Below, piece after piece: positions 1-11,011 of a stretch of DNA of 64,000 bases (position 1 is its first letter; every line of letters begins with the position of its first letter). The DNA lies in NCBI GenBank assembly GCA_023376005.1, contig CM042181.1, positions 23,555,549 through 23,619,548 of the forward strand, given 5' to 3'. The position numbers and the translations under genes are program-made. This DNA is from Doryteuthis pealeii (lineage: Eukaryota; Mollusca; Cephalopoda; Myopsida; Loliginidae). Below the pieces are notes generated by a model. It worked only from the letters and a program-made list of their open reading frames with translations, did no database searches and was not told the DNA's origin.

Positions 1-285
1 AATATGTGCGCCCCAACCCTTTTTATCATATATGTTAGAATGTAGTGACTGAGGGTCTTCATGTCCTGGGAATGATGTTAAACTCTATCTGATGGTGAGG
101 TTCCAGTTCTGGAGATTTACCCTGAGTGGTAGTAATTGTTAGGGTCCCATCTATAGATTAAATAGAAAGATATATTTATAAAAAAAATGAGTATCAATTA
201 ATTAAGAATGAATTTATTTCAAAACTTTGTCAGCATTAAATGACCCACTGAGGTTGATATGACGTAAAACAAACCAAACCAAACC
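1..285 (+). repeat. Repeat R1, 3' part
   Basis: Matches the right half of the R1 family (full copy 30,045-30,750), including the GTTAGGGTCCCATCTAT segment. It ends in the shared tail GGTTGATATGACGTAAAAC followed by (CCAAA)n-like repeats. Confidence 0.75.
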
Positions 286-394
286 AAAATATTTAGAAAT
301 CACAGAAACGTTTGTTTTACATTCTAACATTTAAACATGTATCTATTTTTCTATATAATCACCATTTCAGTTGATGCATTTTTGTATGCCCATA

Positions 395-520
395 TCATAT
401 CAGCTTGCCGCCATGCAGAAGCAAAACAATCTTCTTGGTCTAGTGCTAGTGCAAAGGGGATAGACTCCCTCGCTGATTGGTTGATACCGACTTTAGGCCA
501 CTCTGACGACTTAAAAAAAA
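395..520 (+). repeat. tRNA-head SINE S1, 3' fragment
   Basis: Contains the body of S1, CAATCTTCTTGGTCTAGTGC through GATAGACTCCCTCGCTGATT, without the tRNA-like head. The 286-394 gap and 521-726 hold AT-rich sequence with nothing I recognise. Confidence 0.65.
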
Positions 521-726
521 ATTTACTCTGATGATGAGAAAGATTTTCAAAGCAGAAATATTCACTTCTCTACGTTGAACACCAATAATTTTTATGCCAG
601 AATTTTCTCCATTCTTATAATGAATTACACAAAGATTTTTATGGTAAAATGCTACAAGTTTTGTGTGTTTTTATCCATGTTAGCTTGTGAAAAATGTCCC
701 ATTAGATTTACCCTATTCCTAAACCC

Positions 727-995
727 AGGGATGCTGATAGCTTTTTGATTGTGCATCCTGGGATGCATATATTTGCTTTGAATGAGTCCCCAGAAAATTT
801 GTTGGGTCCCAACTAAAGTTTCTTAATAAATTGTAGGGTTTTTATTTATGATCTGGGGAAACATTACAACTCCTACCTTGTAACCTATCCTGTGTAATTC
901 ATTTCTAAGAAACTATTGAAATGTATTTACAGTTAGGTGAAGACGAAAGAAAAACACTGGGATGAATGGATAAGATTTTACTGTGTCCTTTTAGA
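727..995 (+). repeat. Dispersed repeat R3
   Basis: About 260 bp shared with 17,663-17,985, 58,305-58,625 and 63,360-63,590. Markers are CTGATAGCTTTTTGATT, GATGGGTCCCAACTAAAG-like sequence and GAAATGTATTTACAGTTAG. Class unknown. From 996 to about 1,890 there is only AT-rich DNA with a short CTGACTCCAACTACT tandem (about 1,168-1,250) and a poly(T) tract near 1,690-1,721. Confidence 0.6.
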
Positions 996-1683
996 TTTTT
1001 GTGTGTCAGGGATACAAGATGCGTACCTATCAGCATCTCTGTAAACATACACACAATTACTATACTGAATACTAATGTTTCAAACTATTTTACAAACTCT
1101 AAAATTGAGGTACATGCTCTTATTAGTTTACTAGTGTTATTGTAATTAGCAGAGTTGGAACAAAAATCTTCTGACTCCAACTACTCTTAGCCCCTCTGAC
1201 TCCAACTACTGACTCCAACTACTCTTAGCCCCTCTGACTCCAACTACTCTTTATGTAATTAAGTGATTATGGCCTACAAATAAATATAAAACCATGATTT
1301 AAAAAATTAATCTATTTATAAGGAGTGTGCACTGTATAACTTTCCAGATTAAACTAGGGCCTTATAAAGTGTAAATTTAACTGGAGTCAGTCTGTATTGT
1401 TTTACTGACTCCAACTCTGAATCCAGTAACCCCTTAATTGCTTCTGACTAGCATTACCAGTTTGTTTCGTAAAATCGTTGGACATAAACAATTTTTCACC
1501 TTAATTGATTCAAATCGCAATTTCTCAGGTATTTCTGATCCAATCTTAAAAATATTTATATGGTTGGAATGAAAATAAAATATTCTTTTTAAATATGTAA
1601 TTTTTATTTGTTTTTATACATTGAATTATTTTTTACAGCGAGTTAAAGTGATATTTTGCTTAAAAAAAGCTGAAAACATAAAA

Positions 1684-1725
<42 letters not shown>

Positions 1726-1892
1726 CTAATTTTTACATGCTACTTTGTTTTTCAGAATCATAGTGGCTAATCTTTATCAATATTCTTGAAATCTGAATCC
1801 AACTCTACACCGCCCTGGTAATTAGATTGCCTGAGTGTTGTGCTAGTAAAATCTCTACTATGGGTTCAACGAGTTACTTAGTATTTGTTATT

Positions 1893-2400
1893 ATGTAGCG
1901 TAATTATTAGGGTCTACCAGGAATTTGGGATTAAAAATAAAACCGTATTCGGATTTCTAGAGAAAGAGGGGAAGAAGAAATAAGAACAAACAAAGGTTAA
2001 AATTTGGAAGAGTAAATGCACAACGGGGTGCCAGTAATTTGATCGAAGAATGACCCCAGGAATAGATTTAAAAATAAAAACAGAAGTTCCGGGTGTTGAC
2101 TGGAAACAGATGTGACGCAGGAACGAGAAACGGGGAGAAGAAAATCAGCCTCTTTTTCGACTGGGCTCTGGTGAGAGCAGACATGTCTGCCAGTCCCTTG
2201 TATTGGGATTGCGACAGCAGTAGTAAACATGATGTACGACAAAATAATTTGACCATACCCTCTCTCTCTTCTCTCTATCTTTCCTTCTCTTTGAAAAAGA
2301 ACCCATGAGCATAGAAATAATAAAACATCCTCTTGGGACTATACAACTTGCGTATATGTTGTTTCTGAACTAACGACTCTTACTACTACTAACGGTGACT
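1893..2400 (+). repeat. LTR-like dispersed repeat, copy 1
   Basis: Homologous over about 500 bp to 39,190-39,735. Both begin near GTAATTATTAGGGTCTAC-like sequence, share GATTTAAAAATAAAAAC and AAGTCAGCCTCTTTT-type blocks, carry an AATAAA-like signal after GAAAAAGAA, and run into a CTA-rich tract. The layout, with a polyA signal near the 3' end, suggests a solo LTR. No retroviral-type coding sequence is nearby. Inference only. Confidence 0.4.
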
Positions 2401-2706
2401 ACTACTACTACAACTTGAGTTGGCTTATGCAACACATATCGCCCTGTTACAATTGTCTTATTGATTAACGATCATCTAATAATTAGACTCTTACTACTAC
2501 TAACGACGACTAGAACAACTTGAGTTGGTTTATGCGATATGTATCGTTCTGATACAGATATCGTTCTGAAGTTATGCTACAAATTTCTGAAGAAGCCTTG
2601 TAAATACACAGAGGCGAAATATTGACTGAAATTGTTTGTTTTTTATCCACTGTGTTCTTCACCATTTACTCACATTTTGTTGGATTTTTCCTAATCTGTT
2701 AATTTC

Positions 2707-2710
<4 letters not shown>

Positions 2711-2749
<39 letters not shown>
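2711..2749. repeat. (TA)n microsatellite
   Basis: About 20 TA units directly upstream of exon A. The sequences on either side, GTCTTATTGATTAAC.ATCATC at about 2,455 and 2,750, form a short direct repeat. Confidence 0.9.
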
Positions 2750-2752
<3 letters not shown>

Positions 2753-2796
2753 CTTATTGATTAACCATCATCTAATAATGATACCTTCATTTTCAG

Positions 2797-2925
2797 GTGT
2801 GTTTCTCCCAACACTTTGCGACAAAGAAGAATGCTTGGACAAAGATCGACAACTAAATAAACCCTTATGCATTGCTTGGAGTAATTCGGGTCGGAATCAT
2901 TACATTCCACTGGTTGGAATTGAAG
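2797..2925 (+). CDS. VCPIP1: VCPIP1-like exon A: end of OTU domain with the catalytic histidine motif
   Basis: The acceptor is TTTTCAG|GTGTG and the donor is GAAG|GTCAGT. The exon begins two bases into a codon and ends with one base of the next. It encodes about 43 residues starting GVFLPTL and including NKPLCIAW and SGRNHYIPLVGIEG. In OTU proteases a histidine followed by an aromatic residue near the domain end is the general base, so the H of NHY is the expected catalytic residue. The partner cysteine should lie in an upstream exon outside the window. The preceding intron ends in a (TA)n tract about 50 bp upstream. A copy of this exon was not seen in the second duplicate. Confidence 0.88.
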
Positions 2926-3009
2926 GTCAGTTATATGTTCAGCTTTTTATTTATAATCTTAACCACAAAATCTGTTCTGTATTTCTCTCTCTCTCTCCAT
3001 TCAAATCAA

Positions 3010-3300
3010 AGACTCTTTTGCCTGCCCCACCTGGGGGTCCAGTGTGCTTCGGCCACTGGACCGGGTTAAAGTACAATTATTAGCGTCGATCCCAGGGGGC
3101 TTTCCCCCCAGGCAACACCTTCCCCCTTGACTTAAAGGGGCAGGGCTGGGTTTATTGCCCAGCGCCTGAGGCGCCCCCCTTGAGGGGGAATGCTGAAGGG
3201 ATTGACACAATTTTTGTTCTTTCCCACCCATGAGCTTCGGCTTGTGGGTGGACCCACATTAAAACGAGGCTTTGTGCCCAGTCCATACAAGTGGGGTATG
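3010..3300 (-). repeat. GC-rich dispersed repeat R2
   Basis: About 280 bp, richer in G+C than its surroundings, related to 10,265-10,525 (opposite orientation), 23,030-23,225 and 48,865-49,070. Shared markers are GGGCAGGGCTGGGTTTATTG, AGGGGGAATGC and the reverse of GTGGGACCACCCATGA. No coding potential or tRNA head recognised. Confidence 0.65.
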
Positions 3301-3377
3301 CGACAAATACTCTCTCTCTCTCTCCATTCAAATTTTTAAAAAAAAGAAACTTTTCTCTCTTTCTCTAAGAAAAAGTT

Positions 3378-3510
3378 GTTATCATAACTAGGAAAAAACG
3401 CCCTCTGGGCAGTGTAAAAATTAATTTTTGAAAGATTTTACCAGAGTGACACCCACTCTGGTAAAATCTTTCAAAAATTAAAATTCAGTGGCAGAGGGTT
3501 TTTATCATAA
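3378..3510. repeat. Small foldback MITE
   Basis: A perfect inner inverted repeat (AATTTTTGAAAGATTTTACC and 6 more bases, then its complement) has a loop of about 6 bp. It sits inside outer imperfect inverted ends with CCTCTG and TTATCATAA. About 133 bp in all, in the intron between exons A and B. Confidence 0.75.
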
Positions 3511-3922
3511 GTAAGCAAAATCATTTTATTTAAGGAGTAAAAATAGAAAAAATTGAAATGGGAACTTAGTTCTGTCTCTCTGAAATAAAATGTTGCATTC
3601 ATCTATTAATTATTAATTATATAATTATTTTGAATATTTTACACATAAATTTTACACAAAATCATAGTTACTTATCTATTTGTAAACTTTTTAGTTAACT
3701 TTTTGTTACTGAAGAAAGGGCGAAAGTAAAAAAATAATTTTAAAAATTGATTACAAATTTCGTAAATAATTTTTTCCATTCAAAGTAATACAATTTTTTG
3801 GTTAATTTCATAGTTTATATAGTTTATTTATTACAATGGAAAAGAACAGCTTCTATTTATTTTAGTGATATTAATTGTTGTTCATTCTATGTATTGACGA
3901 TTTCAGTAATTGAGACGTAAGC

Positions 3923-4372
3923 ACATCATAGTAAGATTATTGCTAGAGCAATATGGTTAAAATGCTTGGACAAAAAGAATAAAGAAATTTTCAACTTAAT
4001 AGTGTGAGGATCTTTCTATATACAAAATCATCTGTTGAAAGGAAATCTGTATTTTAATGAATCCTTTATGTTACCATAAAAGAGGGGGGGATGAGGGTAC
4101 ATCATAGTAAGATTGTTGCTAGAGCAATATGGTTAAAATGCTTGGACAAAAAGAATAAAGAAATTTTCAACTTAATAGTGTGAGGATCTTTCTATATACA
4201 AAATCATCTGTTGAAAGGAAATCTGTATTTTAATGAATCCTTTATGTTACCATAAAAGAGGGGGGGATGAGGGTACATCATAGTAAGATTGTTGCTAGAG
4301 CAATATGGTTAAAATGCTTGGACAAAAAGAATAAAGAAATTTTCAACTTAATAGTGTGAGGATCTTTCTATA
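3923..4372 (+). repeat. 176-bp tandem repeat, 2.5 units
   Basis: Units start at 3,923, 4,099 and 4,275 (ACATCATAGTAAGATT...), giving a constant 176-bp period. Units 1 and 2 are nearly identical and end in AGAGGGGGGGATGAGGGT. The third stops at about 4,372. It lies in the intron between exons A and B. The rest of 4,373-4,981 is AT-rich with no recognised feature. Confidence 0.9.
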
Positions 4373-4981
4373 AAAATCATGGAAGAAATAATCTGTATTA
4401 TAATGAATCATTTTTAAAAATTTCCATAATTTGATCCGTATCTAGATATTGTATTAATAGTGTATATTTTATGCAAGGATTCTCTTATTCAAGAATTTTC
4501 AAAATATTTCCAATGTGTATTTGAGAAGATAGTAAAAAGTGGAGATGCCCAAAGAGCATAACAAACAAACAAATAATAATAATAATAATTGAATGTGTCT
4601 TAGTATTAATGCAATGGATTGTAAAAAAACAAGAGTTGCAAACTGTTATATCCCGAGATGTAGGAATAACAAATGATAATAAAGACAGTTTAACATATAA
4701 CAATATTTGTTTTATTCATTCTCACTGACAGGGAATACAGTGGGATGGTTTTAGATAGAATTCAACTGTGTATGCTCATACATGGGCCAGTCCTTTGTTT
4801 GCATGACTCTCTACTTGTCAGTTTTCTGTCACTGAGTATATCCGGTATAGAATCATTAGGGGAGATAACTCTCCCTAACACAAACAATGCTACTCTAATG
4901 GCAAATAAATGAATAAAGCTTTTATGAAAAATATAAAAAAGAAAGTAAAATCATTTATTAATTCTAAGATGTTTCTTTCAG

Positions 4982-5109
4982 GCAAACCACCACCTCGTCT
5001 CCCTCGGAGTATGTTGCAGAAAGCTTGGGGAGTGGATGTTCAGTGGATTAATACATACATCGACTTTGATGAGAATGACTGCTGCACAATTGGAGGAAAT
5101 AAACTTACT
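4982..5109 (+). CDS. VCPIP1: VCPIP1-like exon B
   Basis: The acceptor is TTTCAG|GCAAACC and the donor is CTTACT|GTAAGT. It completes the split glycine of exon A and ends in phase 0. The product reads GKPPPRLPRS, then MLQKAWGVDVQWI, NTYIDFDEND and CTIGGNKLT. KAWGV and the IGG turn are the points that match VCPIP1 just after the OTU domain. Repeat R1 begins within about 80 bp of the donor. The exon lies just upstream of the duplicated block, so it exists once in this window. Confidence 0.85.
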
Positions 5110-5189
5110 GTAAGTATCACTGTGATGCTTAAGGATGGAATCCTGATGGCAGAACAGTCATGTCAGATAAAATGTGACATTTCTTCTTC

Positions 5190-5757
5190 AGCCCTGTCAG
5201 CTGGGGCTTTAGAATACACTGACTGAACCTCTGCAGAGGGGTAAGACCCCCCCCCAATGGGGCCATCTGTTTGCTGTGGGTTGCGACCCATAAGGCTTAA
5301 GAATGGCGGCTAAGCAGTTCATGACATACAATACTCCATTTAGGCCCTTACTTAAGCTAGACAGGCAGACGGAGGAGCCCTTCTAATCAATCTGCTGGTC
5401 ATGTCAAGCCCTAGCACCTATATGATTGCACTTATGGCAAACCCTAACCCTTTTTATCGTATATGTGCTAGAAGGCGGTGGTTGAGGGTTTTCATGTCCT
5501 GGGAATGATGTTAAACTGTATCTGACGGTGAGGTTCCAGTTCTGGAGAATGTGGAGCACCCCTTCTTCATCATTGCTCCTTGGTCCACTCTGACCCGGAG
5601 TGGTAGTACCTGTTAGGGTTCCATCTATGGGTTAAATAGAAAAATGTGTTTATAAACAAAATTGAGTATGCATTAAGAATGAATTTATTTCAAAACTTTG
5701 TCAGCATTAAATGACCCACTAAGGTTGATATGCCGTAAAACAAACAAACAAACACAT
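5190..5757 (+). repeat. Repeat R1, near-complete copy
   Basis: Shares with 30,045-30,750 the blocks AGAGGGGTAAG...CCCAATGGGG, CTAGCACCTATATGATTG, GGTTCCAGTTCTGGAGA, CTGACCCGGAGTGGTAGTAC and the tail GGTTGATATGCCGTAAAAC plus (CAAA)n. The left edge of the big duplication falls inside this element at about 5,550. Confidence 0.75.
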
Positions 5758-6460
5758 TTCTTCTTTGTTAGTCTTTTTTAATTTTCAAACACTAATGCAT
5801 TCAAATGCAGAAGAAAGTGTTATCACTAGGATTATGATGCTGCATGACCCATATAGATATTGTTGGGTTTGAATTAGAATTTCTCTTTGAGAGAAACTCT
5901 TTTGAAATGGTCCAAAAATTCAAGGTAACATCAATCCTTTGAAAGTCTCTCCAGCAAACGAAATGCAATTCCTTTCCCAACTGAACACGGCACTCTCACA
6001 TCAAATAGCAGTCGTCAGATTTCACTTGCCGTCCAAACACTTTCTTCCTCACTCGCCCTGTCAGCGACAGTCCGTCTTTATTCCTGCTCGTTCGAATGCG
6101 CTTATGCAAATTCGGATATACTTTATTTGGGTCTCTACTAACAACACCTCAGCTACGAGGAGTTAGCGAGTTTGAGTATCTGTAGCTGCTCGCCACAGGC
6201 CAAACATATCCTGACGCGCTTTGTTCATGGGGGCTGGGAATCTGCTTGTTCATAAGGCTGCCTTTCAGTCTTGTCACAGAAACTAGGGAACTTTGCTCTT
6301 CGACTTTTGATTTCTGTTGTATTCTGGATTGAGAAGAGAGAGCATTACAAATGTTGTCTCAAGATGAAGGATTTTTCCATTATTACAAACTCTTTATTTT
6401 TATATTATTTTTTATTTATCTTTTGTTTTATTATCAAGTTTGTCAAAACCTGCAGAACCC

Positions 6461-6715
6461 TAAGTGTTCATAGTGTAATGGTTATCATCGTAGGAAATGG
6501 ACTTGGTGAGCTGAGTTCAAATCCTGTATGAGGCTTTTTGCATTTCACATGGTGTTAATGCCTTTGGGAAAGGTATGCCTCCAACTATGGATAAATAGTA
6601 GGGCAGACTGGGCTCTTTACCTGTTCTAGAAGAGAAGGAAAACTTTGAATTCAAACCTGTTAAACTCTGCTCAAGAAATTGACCTTGTGTCACATCCTGC
6701 TCTTACTAAGGGTTG
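6461..6715 (+). repeat. tRNA-Val-like SINE S2
   Basis: The head reads like a tRNA-Val: box A-like TAGTGTAATGGTTATCAT and box B-like GAGTTCAAATCCTG at normal spacing. A unique body containing GCAGACTGGGCTCTTTAC follows, and the end is GACCTTGTGTCACATCCTGC. The same body occurs reversed at 38,840-39,100 and in part at 9,110-9,235. It is a retroposon head, not a tRNA gene, because the stems are eroded. Between 5,758 and 6,460 I see no recognised element. Confidence 0.65.
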
Positions 6716-6741
6716 GTATGTATGTATATATATATATATAT

Positions 6742-7060
6742 GAGGAAGAATGAATAAAGAATAGAAAGAACAGAATGGATAATAAAAGATGAATTTAAAC
6801 AATATCACTTACACATGTGTTTCGGTCAGTTCATCTCTGTGTACACGGTTCAAACTATTATTATCATTAAATAAACAAATGAAATGAAATAATAATAATA
6901 GAAAAATATTTCATTTCATTTGTTTATTTAATGATAATAATAGTTTGAACCGTGTACACAGAGATGAACTGACCGAAACACATGTGTAAGTGATATTGTT
7001 TCAATTCATCTTTTATTATCCATTCTGTTCTTTCTTTTCTTTATTCATTCTTTCTCATAT
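6742..7060. repeat. Foldback element F3, near-perfect 320-bp palindrome (copy 1)
   Basis: Two arms of about 150 bp, GAGGAAGAATGAATAAAGAA outward to AATAATAATAG and back, are almost exact complements about a centre near 6,900. Each arm includes GACCGAAACACATGTGTAAG in one orientation. It is bounded on the left by (TA)n, and on the right by ATTGTCGGATTCC and then another (TA)n at about 7,097-7,120. Confidence 0.9.
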
Positions 7061-7088
7061 TGTCGGATTCCTTTCCAATTCCATTTTT

Positions 7089-7133
<45 letters not shown>

Positions 7134-7967
7134 AAACACAAGGCCACAAGTAGGATACACCAAGTGAAGATACAACTACTTAGTCTAACAGATCAATTAC
7201 TACTATCTTACCAACCATTTAACCATGAGAGATACCTTAATGACCACTATATGTAAGATAATCCAAAAGAAGGCCAAAGAATATATTAGCCAAAATGATA
7301 CTAGCCCTCCAAAATGTATATAATAGTGAAATGGGTAATTTATGGGGAAGTGCGTCCTGGTCTCCTGCCTTAAAAATTGCTACCTGGTGACTATTAAAAT
7401 AACGACCCAGCTCAGTCTATTCAAAACTATCCATCTTCATATCTATCTCAATTTGTTCATATTTATCTATATTACTTTAAATACTAAGATTTTTTTTTTA
7501 TTTAGTTTGTTTAATGTCTTGTTTTTAGTTTAAATAAACAAGAATTACGACAAAAAAATGATGTGACCCCCCCCCAATACATTTACTTGTCAAAAATATC
7601 TATCTATCTCCATTTGTTCATATCTATCTATATTATTTTGTTTGTTTATCTATCTCCGTCTATTCCAAACTATATATCGATCTTCATATCTAAACAAGAA
7701 TTACGACAAATTATGATAAATAAACAAGAATTACGACAAGCTGGGGTTGTTATTTTGATAGTCACCGGGTAGCAATTTTTGAGGCAGGAGACCGGGACGC
7801 ACTTCCTCATAAATTACTGTGAAATGTATTCATCGTTCAAATTGATTCGTGAAGAAGGAAAATTACTGTTTTTTGTTTTGTTCAGCAGGATAGGTAAGTC
7901 CAGAAACTAATGTCTTGTTCTAGTGTCCCTGGCAAAAATTATGGAATTAATACACACTTAAGCATGT

Positions 7968-8317
7968 TATCCTTTTTTTTTATTAGCAGTAAATAAACTA
8001 ATAACAGTTAAGATTCAAAACATTTTTTATAAAGAATATTGCTTTAAATTAGTGAAATCCATGTCTGCCATGCAAAATTAAGGAGGGCCAAATAAGTTTT
8101 CTAATTTTTGTTTTCAATAATTTCCATAATATTTTTCTCTGCATGGATTGGGAAAAATTATATTTGTAGAAGTTATCCTCCAGATATAGAAACAATATGA
8201 TACTCACCATCGCAGTGGGGTTCTAACTACCGTCGAGTTAGCAGACGAGAACAACAGGCAAGCTGTAACTTAAATACAGTCCTTGCATGCTGCTGGCATA
8301 ATGCAAAGTGATGGCTG
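7968..8317. repeat. TIR element, 3' end deleted (copy 1)
   Basis: Left end of the element that is complete in copy 2 at 48,160-48,820. Here sequence jumps after GATGGCTG straight to ATCAAGGGGG, so the right half and its inverted terminus are gone. From 7,260 to 7,967 the intron holds CTAT-rich low complexity and a short inverted repeat around the phrase CTACCTGGTGACTATTAAAA (about 7,379 and, reversed, 7,748). Confidence 0.75.
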
Positions 8318-8467
8318 ATCAAGGGGGCAGGCCTGGGGGGATGGCCCCCTGGGATCAATGCTGTTACTTACATCAACAAAAGGCAGGAGTGAATTTCAGA
8401 GTGTGCGATAATTCTATAATTTTTGCCAGGGGTAGTATAGTACAATTAATTATGTCTTGTTTTGCAG

Positions 8468-8579
8468 GATAAATACATCCGGAAACTAATTAAAGCTATG
8501 GAAAAAGTCTACTATGAGAACAACCATGTACAGCCAGATTTGGTTGCCGACACATATCAGCTTTTACGAAAAGATCCAC
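8468..8579 (+). CDS. VCPIP1: VCPIP1-like exon C (copy 1)
   Basis: The acceptor is TTTTGCAG|GATAAA and the donor is GATCCAC|GTAAGC. It begins in phase 0 and ends with one base of a codon, giving 37 full codons: DKYIRKLIKAMEKVYYENNH, then VQPDLVADTYQLLRKDP. DKY and LVAD match VCPIP1 positions immediately after the IGG of exon B. Against copy 2 it differs at K9 (E there) and at one silent AAA/AAG lysine codon. Confidence 0.85.
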
Positions 8580-8767
8580 GTAAGCATGTGTAACCTTTTT
8601 TCTCTTTTAAGATTATTTAGATTCAATCAGATTAAGGAACTTTTATTTTCTCTTTTGATGGAATTTTTAGATTTTAAACCTCAAATAAAAAAAATAATTT
8701 CAAATGTCTTGTGAGACTAAAAGTAATGATTTGACCTATATTACTACTTCTCTGAATTTTTGAGATG

Positions 8768-9023
8768 AGGCTTGATAATTAGTATTATTTGAATTATTCA
8801 GACTATTGTCCTCATCTTCATTGTTATCTGTACAACGTTTTGTCTGATGTGCCCTCCGGCCTTCTTCAGGTATTTCTTGTTAGACTCAGGAACTTTCTCA
8901 GACTGGGGAACCTTCTTGTTGAAAAGAAGGTTCCTGAGTCTGACAAGAAATACCTGAAGAATGCTGTACAGATAACAATAAAGATGAGGACAATAGCCCG
9001 AATAATCCTAATAATACTAACTG
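8768..9023. repeat. Foldback element F2 (copy 1, first)
   Basis: Inverted arms contain ATTGTCCTCATCTTCATTGT and GGTATTTCTTGTTAGACTCAGG with their complements, around a short centre near 8,925. The left arm, read on the minus strand, includes CTGAAGAAGGCC...CATCAGAC-AAAACGTTG. The right arm lacks the GGCC...GAAACG segment. Copy 2 is at about 49,459-49,705. Confidence 0.85.
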
Positions 9024-9724
9024 ATCTTAATGTAGATAAAATTCTAAGAATTCCTGTGACAACTGTCAAAATGGATAACCTTGTGTATGTATCTACTCAA
9101 TCCTTCTGCTAGGAGTATGATGTGACACAAGGTCAATTTTAAGCAGTGTTCAGCTGTTTTAAATTCAGAGTTTCTTTTCTCTTAGATCAGGACCCAGTCT
9201 GCCCTACTATTTACCCATAGTTTGAAGCAGAAGGGGGGGGGTTATAAATGGCCAGTTTAATAAGAGTAAGCCTTGTTATAATCTTATGGTCCATCCTGTA
9301 GGCTTTAAGCAACAGTGCTTGTCCAGTGGAATTGGATCCTTGGTAATCCGCTGATAAAGAATCCTTTGGTTCTTCTGGCAAAGAATCCTGAGTATTGTAA
9401 GTCCCTCCTCAATGAGTGCTAGTAGAACTATGGTCAGTATCAGTGTTTAAGTAGTGTATCAGCCACGCAGTATGGCTAGTGATTGGCAAAGGAATAAATC
9501 ATGTGACCACTGCTAGTCTATAAATTCAGGTGGGGAATTTGAGCACAGCTTATATCACCAAATATTCCAACAAGTCTATGTACATGTGTATGGGCAAAGG
9601 TAATAAATGCTTCATTTTCTGAGAACAGAGTTTAAAAAATTTTTTTTTTAATGTTTTTTTTTATAAATCTTTTTGCATCATTCTGCCCAAAGACAAGAAT
9701 ACAGCTTAGGGTGATGAACAGATA

Positions 9725-9985
9725 GTATGTAGTAAAGTCATCAGCATGGTCTAAAGTTGGTATCAGCCAGACAGTGAAGGAGTCTATCCTCTTTTCACTA
9801 GTGCTAGACCAAGGAGATTGTTTTGGCATCTGAGATGGAGCACCACACCTATCATCAGCTCTTCATTTTACTACACAGATCTCTGTGCTACTCATTTGTT
9901 GAGTTGGTGAGGGCCTGTATCAACCTGAAACCTTGTGGTTCCTAAGTGGATGCTTTACCGACTGAGCTAAACTGGCCGTTTATTT
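9725..9985 (-). repeat. tRNA-head SINE S1, minus strand (copy 1)
   Basis: On the minus strand it reads a tRNA-like head (GTTTAGCTCAGTCGGTAAAG, box B-like GGTTTCAGGTTGATAC), then GAGTAGCACAGAGATCTGTG, the body CAATCTCCTTGGTCTAGCAC, and GGATAGACTCC. Copy 2 is at about 50,418-50,680. Upstream, 9,110-9,235 is a piece of SINE S2; 9,240-9,700 holds nothing else I recognise. Confidence 0.75.
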
Positions 9986-10200
9986 TGGTCTCCCCACCAA
10001 GTCAAAATAGACACATGATGCAGTAAGCCACTTGCAGTGGTGGTTTAAAAGAATTCCATCAGCACTCCTCTTGCAGGGTACTTCATGTACCAGGCAATAA
10101 GCTCAGGCCTAATCCCCTTTTAGGTAAGGTGACAGATACTCCCTGCTGAAGATGGCCCACTGGAACCAAGCCAAAAGTTTTTGATGTATCTTGTCCTTTT

Positions 10201-10246
10201 AGCACAGATACTACACTTTGATCTCAGCCAAAGGCTGGGAAAGTGG
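10201..10246 (-). pseudogene. U2 snRNA 5'-end-like sequence (copy 1)
   Basis: On the minus strand this reads CCTTTGGCTGAGATCAAAGT then GTAGTATCTGTGCT. It matches the first ~45 nt of U2 snRNA, including the branch-point recognition stretch GTGTAGTATCTGT. The match stops after that (AAAAGGACAAG follows), so this is a truncated retrocopy or the head of a U2-derived SINE, not a functional snRNA. It sits between two R2-like segments. Confidence 0.75.
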
Positions 10247-10264
10247 TTATTTACCTCACATCCC

Positions 10265-10525
10265 ATGTAAGCAGGTGTGACACAAGGTCTTTTTAATGTG
10301 GGACCACCCATGAACCAAAGCTCATGGGATGGTGGGTGCAAAAAATGCGTTGTTCCTGTTGGTATTCCCCCTCAAGGGAGGCACCTCAAGCAGTGTGCAA
10401 TAAACCCAGCCCTGGTGTTGCCTGGGGGGATAGCCCCCGGATCTATGCTGTTAACATTAGTTAATTGGTCCAGGGCCGAAGCCATTGGACACAGGCCCCG
10501 TTTAAGTCAGGCTGGGAAAGTGGGC
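10265..10525 (+). repeat. GC-rich repeat R2 (copy 1)
   Basis: Starts GTGTGACACAAGGTC and includes GTGGGACCACCCATGAACC, CCCCCTCAAGGGAGGCACC and a run near GGGGGGATAGCCCCCGG. Copy 2 is at 50,961-51,220. A degenerate related segment (GGTACTTCATGTACCAGGCA) lies at about 10,050-10,140. Confidence 0.65.
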
Positions 10526-10674
10526 TGTCTGTTTAATCTTGTGTGTTTTATGTAGACTGTACAAGTAGATTTTTTTTCTTTGTAAATTCCACTTTGTCTG
10601 TGTCTAGAAAAAGTTTTGTATTTTACTTGGTAGAATCTTTGTCTTCTAATATTAAATAATTATATTTTATAAAG

Positions 10675-10842
10675 CATTAAATGTGACCCATCCAGTCATT
10701 GATATGAAGCCAGACACAGTGATGCTCTATTGTAAACAATTAATACAGCAACATCAACTTTATCGATGCCTTAATTGTAAATCTCTAAACAACGTGAACA
10801 TGCCACAAAACCAAAATGAGGCTTATGGGCAAACAGAAGATG
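10675..10842 (+). CDS. VCPIP1: VCPIP1-like exon D with CxxC (copy 1)
   Basis: The acceptor is weak (TTATAAAG|CATTAA, with no pyrimidine run right before it) and the donor is GATG|GTAAGT. It starts with the last two bases of a codon and ends with one base of the next. The product includes NVTHPVIDMKPDTV, LYCKQLIQQHQLYRCLNC and KSLNNVNMPQNQNEAYGQ. The C-L-N-C pair falls where VCPIP1 has a CxxC, possibly half of a metal-binding site. The codon at the acceptor reads Pro here and Gln in copy 2. Confidence 0.82.
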
Positions 10843-11011
10843 GTAAGTAATGCAATTTCTTTTTATCTATCTTCCAGTTTAGAACTTTTTTATATAATAA
10901 TATATAATATCTTTTTCAGCTAGTATATTAGGTCTAAGACCTGTTAGCTATTCCTTATAAACATTCATCTTAATTCCACAGAATATTTATATTTATCTTT
11001 CCACAGATTAT

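Noticed and set aside
3923..4372. CRISPR-like array
   Set aside because: Units are 176-bp head-to-tail repeats without spacers, in an animal intron.
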